Assembly: GCF_014650675.1 (NCBI RefSeq)
Contig: NZ_BMVK01000031.1
Location: 1-33,721, forward strand
Length of the DNA: 33,721 nucleotides
DNA from: Streptomyces anulatus
Lineage (GTDB): Bacteria > Actinomycetota > Actinomycetes > Streptomycetales > Streptomycetaceae
Direction of reading: 5' to 3'
Part shown: positions 23,455 through 30,051 of the stretch, piece by piece
Layout of the letters: each line of letters begins with the position of its first letter
Numbering within the stretch: the stretch's first letter is position 1
Made by a program: the position numbers and the translations under genes
Notes under the pieces: model-generated
What the model saw: only the letters and a program-made list of their open reading frames with translations
Database searches by the model: none
Told to the model about the DNA's origin: nothing

Positions 23455-24351
23455 CTACCGGGCCAATTCGAGCAGTTCATCGATCAGCGGCTCCTTGCCA
23501 CCGCTACCGAGGTGGGCGATGGCCGCGAACGGTGCGATCACCTGGCTCCAGGCATGGAGCCGGTCGCCGTCGAGTCCACACGCCGCCGCCACGTGCTCGC
23601 AGCGGGTCTCGATGCCCTCCAACCCGGCGCCGGCTACGACGTAGTCCACGGCGTCGAAGCACGGATCGCCGACGCAGGCTTTGGGATCGATGGCCATGAG
23701 AACGCGCTCTGCGCCGCCGTCGAGCACGTTGCCCAGGTGCAGGTCGCCGTGGAGCAACACGGTTGTCGCTTCCGTATTCAGTAGTCGCTCGCACCGTTGG
23801 ATGGCCCTGTCCCACGCGGTGACATCCATGCGTGCACTGATCGCGGGCTCTGCCAGCCGCCTGCCGACCCGGGCGAAGGCCTCCTCGCACCGCTTACGCA
23901 GCACACGCGTGGGCAGCGGAGGCGGAGCGACCCCGTGCAGGGCAGCGAGCAGATCCGACCACTGTCCCGGCAGCGGAGCCACGGGCATGTCCCCCGCCGG
24001 TGTCCCGGGCACGATCTCCTCCAACACCATCGCGCCCGATTCCTCGTCGACGGCCAGCACCGAGGGCACCCGGCCCGATGCGGCGAACCACCCCAGCATG
24101 TCGACCTGTTCGGTCATGAGAGCTCGGTCCGGACTGACCTTCAAAACCGCCGGCGTGCCGTCGGGCAGGCGGCACCGCAACGTGACCGACGAAGCGCCGC
24201 CCGGGAGGGACTCACCGAGCGAGAGCCCCCACTGGGACCCCAGCCGCGCAATGAGAGCCGGCGCGTCTGCACACCATCCGGACACCCGGGGGCCGAATCG
24301 GCGAACCAACCGCGCCGTGACGCTCTCCACATCCACCAGCAGTCGTCTCAC
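23455..24351 (-). CDS. Aminoglycoside/hydroxyurea antibiotic kinase-like phosphotransferase
   Basis: About 298 residues from GTG 24351, a site chosen because coding character starts there although the frame is open further up. Features of the APH(6)/hydroxyurea-kinase group: substrate-side N-lobe (LPGGASSVTLRCRLPDGTPA, then VLKVSPDRAL with the ATP-binding Lys), LEEIVPGTPAGD hinge, catalytic HGDLHLGNVL and Mg-binding AIDPKACVGDPCFDAVDYV. Such enzymes phosphorylate streptomycin or hydroxyurea. The substrate here is inferred from family only. IS5 element 2 inserted about 105 bases upstream of the start, so expression may now depend on promoters in that element. Confidence 0.88.
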   Translation of the reverse strand: MRRLLVDVESVTARLVRRFGPRVSGWCADAPALIARLGSQWGLSLGESLPGGASSVTLRCRLPDGTPAVLKVSPDRALMTEQVDMLGWFAASGRVPSVLAVDEESGAMVLEEIVPGTPAGDMPVAPLPGQWSDLLAALHGVAPPPLPTRVLRKRCEEAFARVGRRLAEPAISARMDVTAWDRAIQRCERLLNTEATTVLLHGDLHLGNVLDGGAERVLMAIDPKACVGDPCFDAVDYVVAGAGLEGIETRCEHVAAACGLDGDRLHAWSQVIAPFAAIAHLGSGGKEPLIDELLELAR

Positions 24352-24502
24352 ACGGCCAGTGTGCCGTTCGCGCGATCTTTGGCCACCGCCTTTCCGTGAT
24401 TCGCTGTGAACACGATCCCGACGAGCGAACCGGACCAGCCCCCGAGAACCACTTAGAGGTTGTCTCACGTGGTGCTTCTGCGATGCGGCATGATGCCGAA
24501 TC

Positions 24503-25320
24503 GTGAAGGTTAGCTTGTCGCGTCGGTTGGTGCCGGACGAACTGTGGGAGCTGACCGCTCCGTTGCTGCCAAGGTTCAAGTCCCGCCCGCAAGGTGGGGG
24601 GACTGCTCCGGTGGATGAGCGGGCAGTGTTCACGGCCGTGGTGTACGTGCTGACGAGCGGGTGTGCATGGCGATATCTACCGGAGTCGTTCGGGGTCTCG
24701 TCGGCCACCGCGCACCGTCGGTTCACCGTGTGGACCGAGGCCGGGCTGTGGCGCAGGTTGCATCGGGCGGTGCTGGACAAACTCGGCGTCCGGGGCGGGC
24801 TGGACTGGTCGTCTGCGATCGTCGATGCCGCGTCGGTGCGTGCGAAAAGGGGGGAACGCTGACCGGGCCGAATCCGGTCGATCGCGGGAAGAAGGGCAGC
24901 AAACTGCACGTGCTGTCCGAGGCTCAGGGCCTGCCGCTGGCCGTCGCGGTGTCCGGGGCGAACATGCACGACAGCCAGGCTTTCAAGCCGCTAATTCTCG
25001 GCATCCCCGCCGTCCGTTCCCGGCGCGGGCCACGCCGGTGGAAGCCAGCGAAGATCCGCGCGGATAAGGCGTACTACTCCGCAGAGCACCTCCGCTGGCT
25101 CCGCAGTCGGAACCTCGTCGCACGGATCGCCCGCCCCGGTATCGAGTCGGGTGAGCGGCTCGGACGGCATCGCTGGAAGATCGAGCGGTCGATCTCCTGG
25201 CTCTTCGGCTACCGCCGCCTCACCGTCCGGTACGAACGAAAAGGCAGCCACTTCCTCGCCTTCCTTGGCCTCGCCGCCACCCTGATCTGCTACAAGAAAC
25301 TCGCCAAAATCCCCTTGTGA
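24503..25320 (+). CDS. IS5-family transposase made from two frames (likely -1 frameshift)
   Basis: The first frame (24503-24862) gives the N-terminus (RRLVPDELWELTAPLLPRFK) and the first catalytic Asp (AIVDAASVRAK), then stops at TGA 24860. The second frame carries LTGPNPVDRGKKGSKLHVLS, Asp in IRADKAYYSAEHL and Glu in WKIERSISWLFGYRR, and ends at 25320. They join by a -1 slip at AAAAGGGGGG (24844-24853), giving RAKKGGTLTG and a product of about 272 residues. This is the arrangement of IS427-type elements with programmed frameshifting, so I read it as functional and not broken. Start GTG 24503. Confidence 0.88.
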
Positions 25321-25342
25321 TGCCCATTCCCAGGACTGGTCT

Positions 25343-26086
25343 TCAGTGTCCTTCAAGCTCAGCAGTCTTCCGCGGGTCGTCCGCCAGAATGCGGGCCGCG
25401 AGCTGCCGCACTTGCTCCTCCACGGGCTGCTCGTGGGTGGTGAACAACTCGTACCAGTACGAACGTGCACGCGCCCCCGATGCCTGAACCTCGTGAAAGC
25501 TGACATCGACCCCCTCGGGGCTGGTGAGCTCCTCGGGCATGTCGTGCTCCTCGCGTCGTGGCGAGACATTCGTGAGGACGCAGCCCCACCGCTCGAACCA
25601 GCCGCTGTCCGCAAGGGTCTGACCAAGCAGCCGGGCGACAGTGTCCACCGGCTCTTCCCAGCTGCGGTCGGCTGCGGCCCGTGCGAGTTCGGCTTCGTAC
25701 TGGGCGGCATCGAACCAGAAGTCCGCGGGCACGGCGATGACGTTGCTGGTGTTTTCCCAGGCGTCCCAGATCACCCGGTCTCCCTCGCGGCGCATGGTGA
25801 CGTACAGAGCGCCGCAGCAGCCGGCGGTGCAGGGCGGCTCGGCGATGTTGACCCTGCGCGGCTCCTTCGTGACCGCCAGCGGCCAGCTCTCGGCAGGACC
25901 TGTCCAGTGCCGGCGACTGAGCGCCATCCCTTCCGGGTGGACTGCCTTCAGAACGTCTACGCCATCGATCAGAGGGCGCACCTCGGCCCATGGGTCCGCC
26001 GCCCAGTCGACCGGGATCCTGTGCTGCAAGGTCAAGGTACTGATCGCCAGCTGGTCGGTCATACGCACATGATCGGCTAACGCCAT
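25343..26086 (-). CDS. Passenger gene of IS5 element 2, hypothetical protein
   Basis: 247 residues from ATG 26086; ATG 26062, giving MTDQLAIS, is a good alternative. It lies tail-to-tail with the transposase, 22 bases apart, and begins 88 bases inside the right terminal repeat. Notable features: a Cys cluster (EPPCTAGCCGALYVTM), ADFWFDAAQYEAELARAAAD, and a hydrophilic C-terminus (ASGARARSYWYELFTTHEQP). There are no membrane segments and no recognised enzyme motif. It is unrelated to the passenger of element 1. It is a real, GC-rich coding frame of unknown function; an immunity-like or regulatory role cannot be judged. Confidence 0.8.
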   Translation of the reverse strand: MALADHVRMTDQLAISTLTLQHRIPVDWAADPWAEVRPLIDGVDVLKAVHPEGMALSRRHWTGPAESWPLAVTKEPRRVNIAEPPCTAGCCGALYVTMRREGDRVIWDAWENTSNVIAVPADFWFDAAQYEAELARAAADRSWEEPVDTVARLLGQTLADSGWFERWGCVLTNVSPRREEHDMPEELTSPEGVDVSFHEVQASGARARSYWYELFTTHEQPVEEQVRQLAARILADDPRKTAELEGH

Positions 26087-26259
26087 GCAGCGGCATAATC
26101 ATTTCTTGGGCGTGACCGGCCTCGGATAGTCGCGCCAGGGCAGCCACCGCTCAGGGGCGAAGCTTGTCGAACCCACCACGTGAGACACGGTCTTAGCTTC
26201 CACTGCGGAAAATCGCGAGGACGTTAAAACAAGGTGAGTGCCTGAGCTTTGCGCAAACG

Positions 26260-26292
26260 TTCGGGGAACGGTCACGGTGACCGTTCCCCGAA
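26260..26292. terminator. Perfect 15-bp hairpin overlapping the end of the next gene
   Basis: TTCGGGGAACGGTCA (26260-26274) pairs perfectly with TGACCGTTCCCCGAA (26278-26292) over a 3-base loop. It includes the stop codon (26272-26274) of the minus-strand gene that starts at 26646. No T-run follows on either side. It is probably a terminator acting in either direction, or an mRNA-stabilising end. Confidence 0.65.
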
Positions 26293-26646
26293 GGCGTCGA
26301 GCTCTTCGATGATCTTGCGGAGCTCGCGGGCCCCGCGATGCGACATTGCTTGGATCACGCCGTCGAGTAGGGCACGGCCTTCGAGAGGGTTGCCGCAGCA
26401 GTACCAGTGCACGTTGCCGAACTCGTCGTCGTGCCAGAGCTCGCGCTCGGGGCGATGGACGTAGTCCTTCCACAGGCGCAATGCCGTGCTGATATCGCCT
26501 GGCTGGAGGTAGTTCCGCGTGCGTTCGAGGCGAACGATCTCGGAGTGCGCTCGCGGAGAGAGGCGGTCGATGGCCGGCCTTGAGCGTTGTGACTGGTGCC
26601 GGACCGGGATGCTGGCCCGGATGCGTCCTGGCCGTCTACGCGGCAT
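26272..26646 (-). CDS. Hypothetical protein
   Basis: 124 residues from ATG 26646. The first about 30 residues are Arg-rich and may be non-coding; coding character is clear from about RLSPRAHSEIVRLERTRNYL onward (DISTALRLWKDYVHRPEREL, then WYCCGNPLEGRALLDGVIQA). The WYCCGNP motif is distinctive, but I do not recognise the family. The C-terminus forms one amphipathic helix (ARELRKIIEELDAFGE) and the gene ends in the hairpin. Codon use at third positions is milder than in neighbouring genes. Confidence 0.6.
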   Translation of the reverse strand: MPRRRPGRIRASIPVRHQSQRSRPAIDRLSPRAHSEIVRLERTRNYLQPGDISTALRLWKDYVHRPERELWHDDEFGNVHWYCCGNPLEGRALLDGVIQAMSHRGARELRKIIEELDAFGERSP

Positions 26647-27093
26647 GGGCCTTTCGGTTGGTCGTCATGCCGCACATGGTGCCACAAGGTCGAACGGTGT
26701 CTCGAACGGGTTCGCTCGCGTGGGGATTCGCCGGACGTGGTCCGCCGCATTGACGTCTATCGCTAGTCAGCGGTGCAAGCGGAGAGCCTGCGTCGCTCAA
26801 CTTCGTCGCGCTCGTTGCACCGGGTGACGAGGTAGCCGAGCGGGATCAGCGGCGCGGTTCGCACTGTCAGCTCGACATCGTCGAGTACAACGTCGGACTC
26901 GTCGTCACCGTGTCGCCGTACTTCCGGACCGTCTGTTTGCGCTCCCACGCGGGCTCGCCGAAGTGCTGCGTGACGTACTCGTGGCGCACTTACGGCGCGA
27001 TGCGCCGGTACGCCCGGATCAGATCGCCTTCGGGGTCCCCGTGTCCTGCGCCCTCGAAAGCTGCGGGGCGTCCCCAGGCTTTCACGCGGATTC
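26647..27093. other. Stretch with only degenerate coding-like fragments
   Basis: No intact gene is supported. On the minus strand several short frames look like pieces of one protein: VKAWGRPAAFEGAGHGDPEG then DLIRAYRRIAP and stop (ending near 27000), RHEYVTQHFGEPAWERKQTV (about 26990-26920), and in a third frame DVVLDDVELTVRTAPLIPLG ending at 26763. Each needs a frame change, so a decayed gene is likely. On the plus strand a short piece ending RSRGDSPDVVRRIDVYR stops at 26766. Confidence 0.35.
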
Positions 27094-27423
27094 ATGATCA
27101 GCAGGGAACATCGCTCCAGCGGCATGACGCCGTGGAAAGTGCCGCGCCTGATCCGCCGATGTGCGTGTGGAAGTGCCGATCGGTGCCGGGCAGGGCGTGC
27201 TCGGCCTCGAACGCAGTGTGATGCGTGTTTCCGCAAGCTTTGGTCCGAGGCGGAACGGGTGTTGGTCACCCCCGAGGAGTGGCTGCGCAGCGGTTGGACC
27301 GGGATCGAGGCTGGCTTGCGCCGCCAGCGGGGTATGCGGGGATCGATGGTGCATAGTGGGTCGCTATCCCGGGAAGGTCGAGGGCACGGCGGCTCTCCAG
27401 AGGCGGAGGAGCAGCGCTCCTGA
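27094..27423 (+). CDS. Possible small Cys-containing protein
   Basis: A 109-codon frame from ATG 27094 without a strong ribosome binding site. The central part looks coding: RRCACGSADRCRAGRARPRT, then QCDACFRKLWSEAERVLVTP and EEWLRSGWTGIEAGLRR. Four or five Cys in C-x-C ... C ... C-x2-C spacing could form a zinc site. The last 35 residues are low quality and overlap the end of the opposite-strand gene. Low confidence; it may be a fragment. Confidence 0.3.
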   Translation: MISREHRSSGMTPWKVPRLIRRCACGSADRCRAGRARPRTQCDACFRKLWSEAERVLVTPEEWLRSGWTGIEAGLRRQRGMRGSMVHSGSLSREGRGHGGSPEAEEQRS

Positions 27424-27624
27424 GGCGGCGATGAACAGCGCGGTCTGCAGAACTAGGAGCCACCACTTGGTATGCCGCGGCGGCCCGGGTGGTGGTGCTA
27501 CGGGCATGTGCGGGCAGCCCCAGAGCTCGGTGGGATCGGTCAGGAGTCCGGTTTCGGCGGTGAACGTGCCGAGAAGACGGTCAGCGGTCAGACGACCGTT
27601 GCAGAGGAAGCAGCGCCAGCGCAC
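27364..27624 (-). CDS. Small zinc-ribbon-like protein with one membrane segment
   Basis: 86 residues from GTG 27624. A Cys pair at the N-terminus (CFLCNGRLTADRL), a further Cys (LWGCPHMP) and a nearby His could form a metal site. A Pro-rich spacer and one membrane helix follow (WWLLVLQTALFIAASGALLL) with a basic end. The frame upstream of the GTG is open and protein-like to a TGA at 27691, so the true start could be slightly earlier. No family is recognised. Confidence 0.5.
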   Translation of the reverse strand: MRWRCFLCNGRLTADRLLGTFTAETGLLTDPTELWGCPHMPVAPPPGPPRHTKWWLLVLQTALFIAASGALLLRLWRAAVPSTFPG

Positions 27625-27690
27625 GGCCTGCCCGAACGTGATGCGTCCCAGATCCAGGCCCGGGAACGTGGTGCGTGGCTGGGTGACGGA

Positions 27691-27858
27691 TCATGGCGGG
27701 GCCTCCTGGTCCGCGTTGCGGCTGAGGGCGAGGCAGAGGTCGCGGAACGTGAGGATGGCGACGGTGTGCCAGTAGAGGTACGAGGCGTGGTGGCTGGTGC
27801 TGCGGGCCGGGGCGCGAGCCTGAGGGTGGTCACGCTGCTTCGTGGCCCAGATGTCGGG
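27691..27858 (-). pseudogene. Start-less coding-like fragment
   Basis: Fifty-five codons in the same frame as the small zinc-ribbon-like gene, ending at TGA 27691: DIWATKQRDHPQARAPARST, then HHASYLYWHTVAILTFRDLC and LALSRNADQEAPP. It is closed upstream by TGA 27859 and has no ATG, GTG or TTG. It may be the tail of a lost gene formerly in an operon with the next one. Confidence 0.35.
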
Positions 27859-27965
27859 TCACAGCCCGGTTGGAACAGGCGACTGCCCAAACAGCGGGCG
27901 CGGCTCGAACACGTGGACCGGTGGTACCGAGCAGGATGCCGGTCAGGCGACACCAGGCCGTGTGA

Positions 27966-28439
27966 TCACCACGGCTTCGATCCGCGGTTCAGGCGTCGTG
28001 CGGTGAGGTAGCCGCCTGCCACGGCAGCTCCGGCGGCCAGGGTGAGGCCTATACCCATGCTGAGATCGGACGGGGCGGATGTGCCGCCGATTCCCGCCCG
28101 GGTACCGCGACTCGGAACGGTCGGTACGACGGGGGCCGCTCGCTGAAGAGTGGGTGCGCTCGGGCTCACAGGCGGTTCAGCGGTGGCGCTCGGGCTCACT
28201 GGCGGCACCGCGCTCGCGCTGCTGCGCCTGGGCAATACTTCGCAGGCGATGCCGTCGTCGGATCCCCGGTCTTCGTCGAGCCGGTTCGGGTCGCCCGGGT
28301 CCCGGTTGAACTCCGCCTGGGCATCTTCCTGGAAGCGGAAGTCCGAGCAGTCGAGATCCTGAGCGTGAGCGATGCCGGACAACGGGGCGAGGGAGAGGAT
28401 TGCCAGGGCTATGCCCGCGACGACGCTGCGACTGTTCAT
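27966..28439 (-). CDS. Exported Excalibur-domain calcium-binding protein
   Basis: 157 residues from ATG 28439 with GGAGG 7 bases upstream. A signal peptide (SRSVVAGIALAILSLAPLSG, cleavage after AHA near 26) is followed by an Excalibur domain: DLDCSDFRFQEDAQAEFNRD, then DPNRLDEDRGSDDGIACE, with the two conserved Cys and the DxDxDG-like Ca site (here GSDDGIACE). A Pro/Ser/Val-rich stalk follows, and a C-terminal membrane helix (MGIGLTLAAGAAVAGGYLTA) with a basic tail anchors it in the membrane. Excalibur domains bind calcium and are usually extracellular. No neighbour explains its role. Confidence 0.88.
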   Translation of the reverse strand: MNSRSVVAGIALAILSLAPLSGIAHAQDLDCSDFRFQEDAQAEFNRDPGDPNRLDEDRGSDDGIACEVLPRRSSASAVPPVSPSATAEPPVSPSAPTLQRAAPVVPTVPSRGTRAGIGGTSAPSDLSMGIGLTLAAGAAVAGGYLTARRLNRGSKPW

Positions 28440-28762
28440 CAGAAGACCTCCTCAGCGGCCTGCAAAAGTCCCCTCACGCTAAGTGCGTCCCCCGCACGGT
28501 GCGCGTGACGCTAGGCCGAATGGGCATCACGGTGTGGCTCACACTCCTGTTTCCCTTGGTGCAGGGCCTGTCCGTGCCAGCTCCGGTTTGCCCGCCGGAT
28601 AGTTCACCGAGACCCGACAGATCGCCCTGGCCAGCCATACGAGTCCAACAGCAGCGTCGGCACCATCAGATACGCGATGTGCGCCGACCCCCCATCGCCG
28701 ACGCCCAGCCGCTCAAGACGACTACGTACCCGTCGCCCAGCTCACCCGGCCGTCCGCCACCC
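28440..28762. other. Region where the relaxase 5' end is missing
   Basis: No gene is supported. The long frame starting at 28400 on the plus strand is low-complexity here (Pro/Arg/Ser-rich) and is not the N-terminus of the relaxase that follows. A short hydrophobic run (GITVWLTLLFPLVQGLSVPA) is probably chance. The junction to relaxase-like sequence is at about 28760. Confidence 0.45.
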
Positions 28763-30022
28763 GACGCTCTGCGCGGACCGCGCCCGGTCGAGCACGTGTG
28801 GCACGTCTCGGTCCGGAATGCCCCCACCGACCGCACCCTGACCGACGCGGAGTGGGCGACGGTGGCCGCTGAGATGGTGGCCGTCGCGGGGATCGCTCCG
28901 CACGGTGACGAACACGGCTGCCGGTGGGTGGCGGTGCGTCACGCACCCGACCACATCCACCTCGTGGCGACCCTCGCCCGCCAGGACGGCCGCCACCCCC
29001 GTATCCGCGGCGACATCCCCAACATGCACACCGCCGCCCGTGGTTTCGAGACCGCGTGGGGCCTGGAGCCGATGTCACCGCTCGATACGACCGCGCGCCG
29101 CGCACCGGCCACCGGCGAGAAGGAGAAAGCCGGCCGCCGGGGCCTCACGGAACCCGCCCGCGAGACCCTTCAGCGCGCGGTCCGTCAGGCCGCCGCCCTC
29201 GCCACCGACACCACCGATTTCCTGAACCGGCTCCGGGACGCCGGCCTCCGCGTCCGCGAGCACCACAACGCGACCACCGGCGCCGTCGACGGGTACGCGG
29301 TCGCACTCCCCGGCGACCGCGCCGACCACGGCTCGCGCCCGGTCTGGTTCTCCGGCAGGACCCTCGCCTACGACCTCTCCCTGCCCCGCATCCGCGAACG
29401 CTACGAACCCGCCCTCACCCCCGCCGACATCACCCGCGCACACACCCGCATCCGCGAAGCCGCTGCCCTGCTGGCCCGCGCCGGCCGCACGCAGGGTGCG
29501 GGTGATGTCGCCGCCCTGGGCGACCTCCTGACCGTCGCCGCCGCCGTCTCCCCGGCCGCCGTACGGGACAAGGTCCGCGCCGCTGCCACCCGGTTCGAGC
29601 AGGCTTCCCGGGTTCCCGGCGCCCGCACCCTCGACGGCACCGCCCGCACCCGCTTGAAGGCCGCCGCCCGCGCCCTGGAACACGCACCCAGAACGGCCCG
29701 CGGCGGCGGCGCACCCGCCGTCCTCAACCTCCTGCTCGCCCTCCTCGAAGCGATCGAGGCGGCCACCGCCTGGCACCGCGCACAACACCACCGCGCCCAG
29801 ACAACAGCCGCCGCCCAGGCCGCCTTCCTCCTCCGCGAAGCCGCCGACCTCACCACCACCGGCACCCCCGCCCACACGACGGCGTCGCGTACGACGTCGC
29901 GCACCGTACGGGTGACACCCGCCCCGGAACGTGGCCCCGCCCCGCCCCCGACCGTTACCGGTGTACCGCCCCGGCCTCCCACCGGACCACACCCGGGCCC
30001 GGGCCCGGGGCGCTCGCGCTGA
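28763..30022 (+). pseudogene. MobP-type relaxase, 5'-truncated
   Basis: Relaxase sequence begins without a start codon at DALRGPRPVEHVWHVSVRNA. The metal-binding histidines are present (VAVRHAPDHIHLVATLARQD, a HxxDHxH motif), as are WSALPGD-like VDGYAVALPGDRADHGSRPV and SLPRIRERYEPALTPADITR typical of Streptomyces mobilisation relaxases. About 70-80 N-terminal residues that should contain the catalytic Tyr region are missing. The C-terminal part is an Ala/Arg-rich helical tail that includes the 74-bp repeat (29670-29743) and ends at 30022. It is unlikely to nick DNA. It converges with the NB-ARC/TPR gene. Confidence 0.75.
29670..29743 (+). repeat. 74-bp direct repeat, left copy
   Basis: Identical at 73 of 74 positions to 32765-32838, same orientation. 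This copy lies inside the relaxase tail and encodes ALEHAPRTARGGGAPAVLNL and LLAL. The two copies bracket the last 280 bases of the relaxase and the whole NB-ARC/TPR gene. Confidence 0.9.
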
Positions 30023-30051
30023 ACCGGCGAGGGAGAGTGAACTGCGCGCCT

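Larger units (their letters stand above)
24456..26193. mobile_element. IS5-family insertion sequence carrying a passenger gene (element 2)
   Basis: Terminal repeats GAGGTTGTCTCACGTGGTG (24456-24474) and CACCACGTGAGACACGGTC (26175-26193) match as inverted repeats at 16 of 19 positions, with 13 contiguous identities. TTA flanks both ends (24453-24455 and 26194-26196); the shared string is CTTAG, so the duplication is 3 to 5 bases depending on the exact boundary. A short T-A-containing duplication agrees with IS5-family habits. The 1738-bp unit contains a two-frame transposase and, antiparallel, an unrelated 247-residue gene. Because the duplication flanks the whole unit, the passenger most likely arrived with the element. 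Confidence 0.85.
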
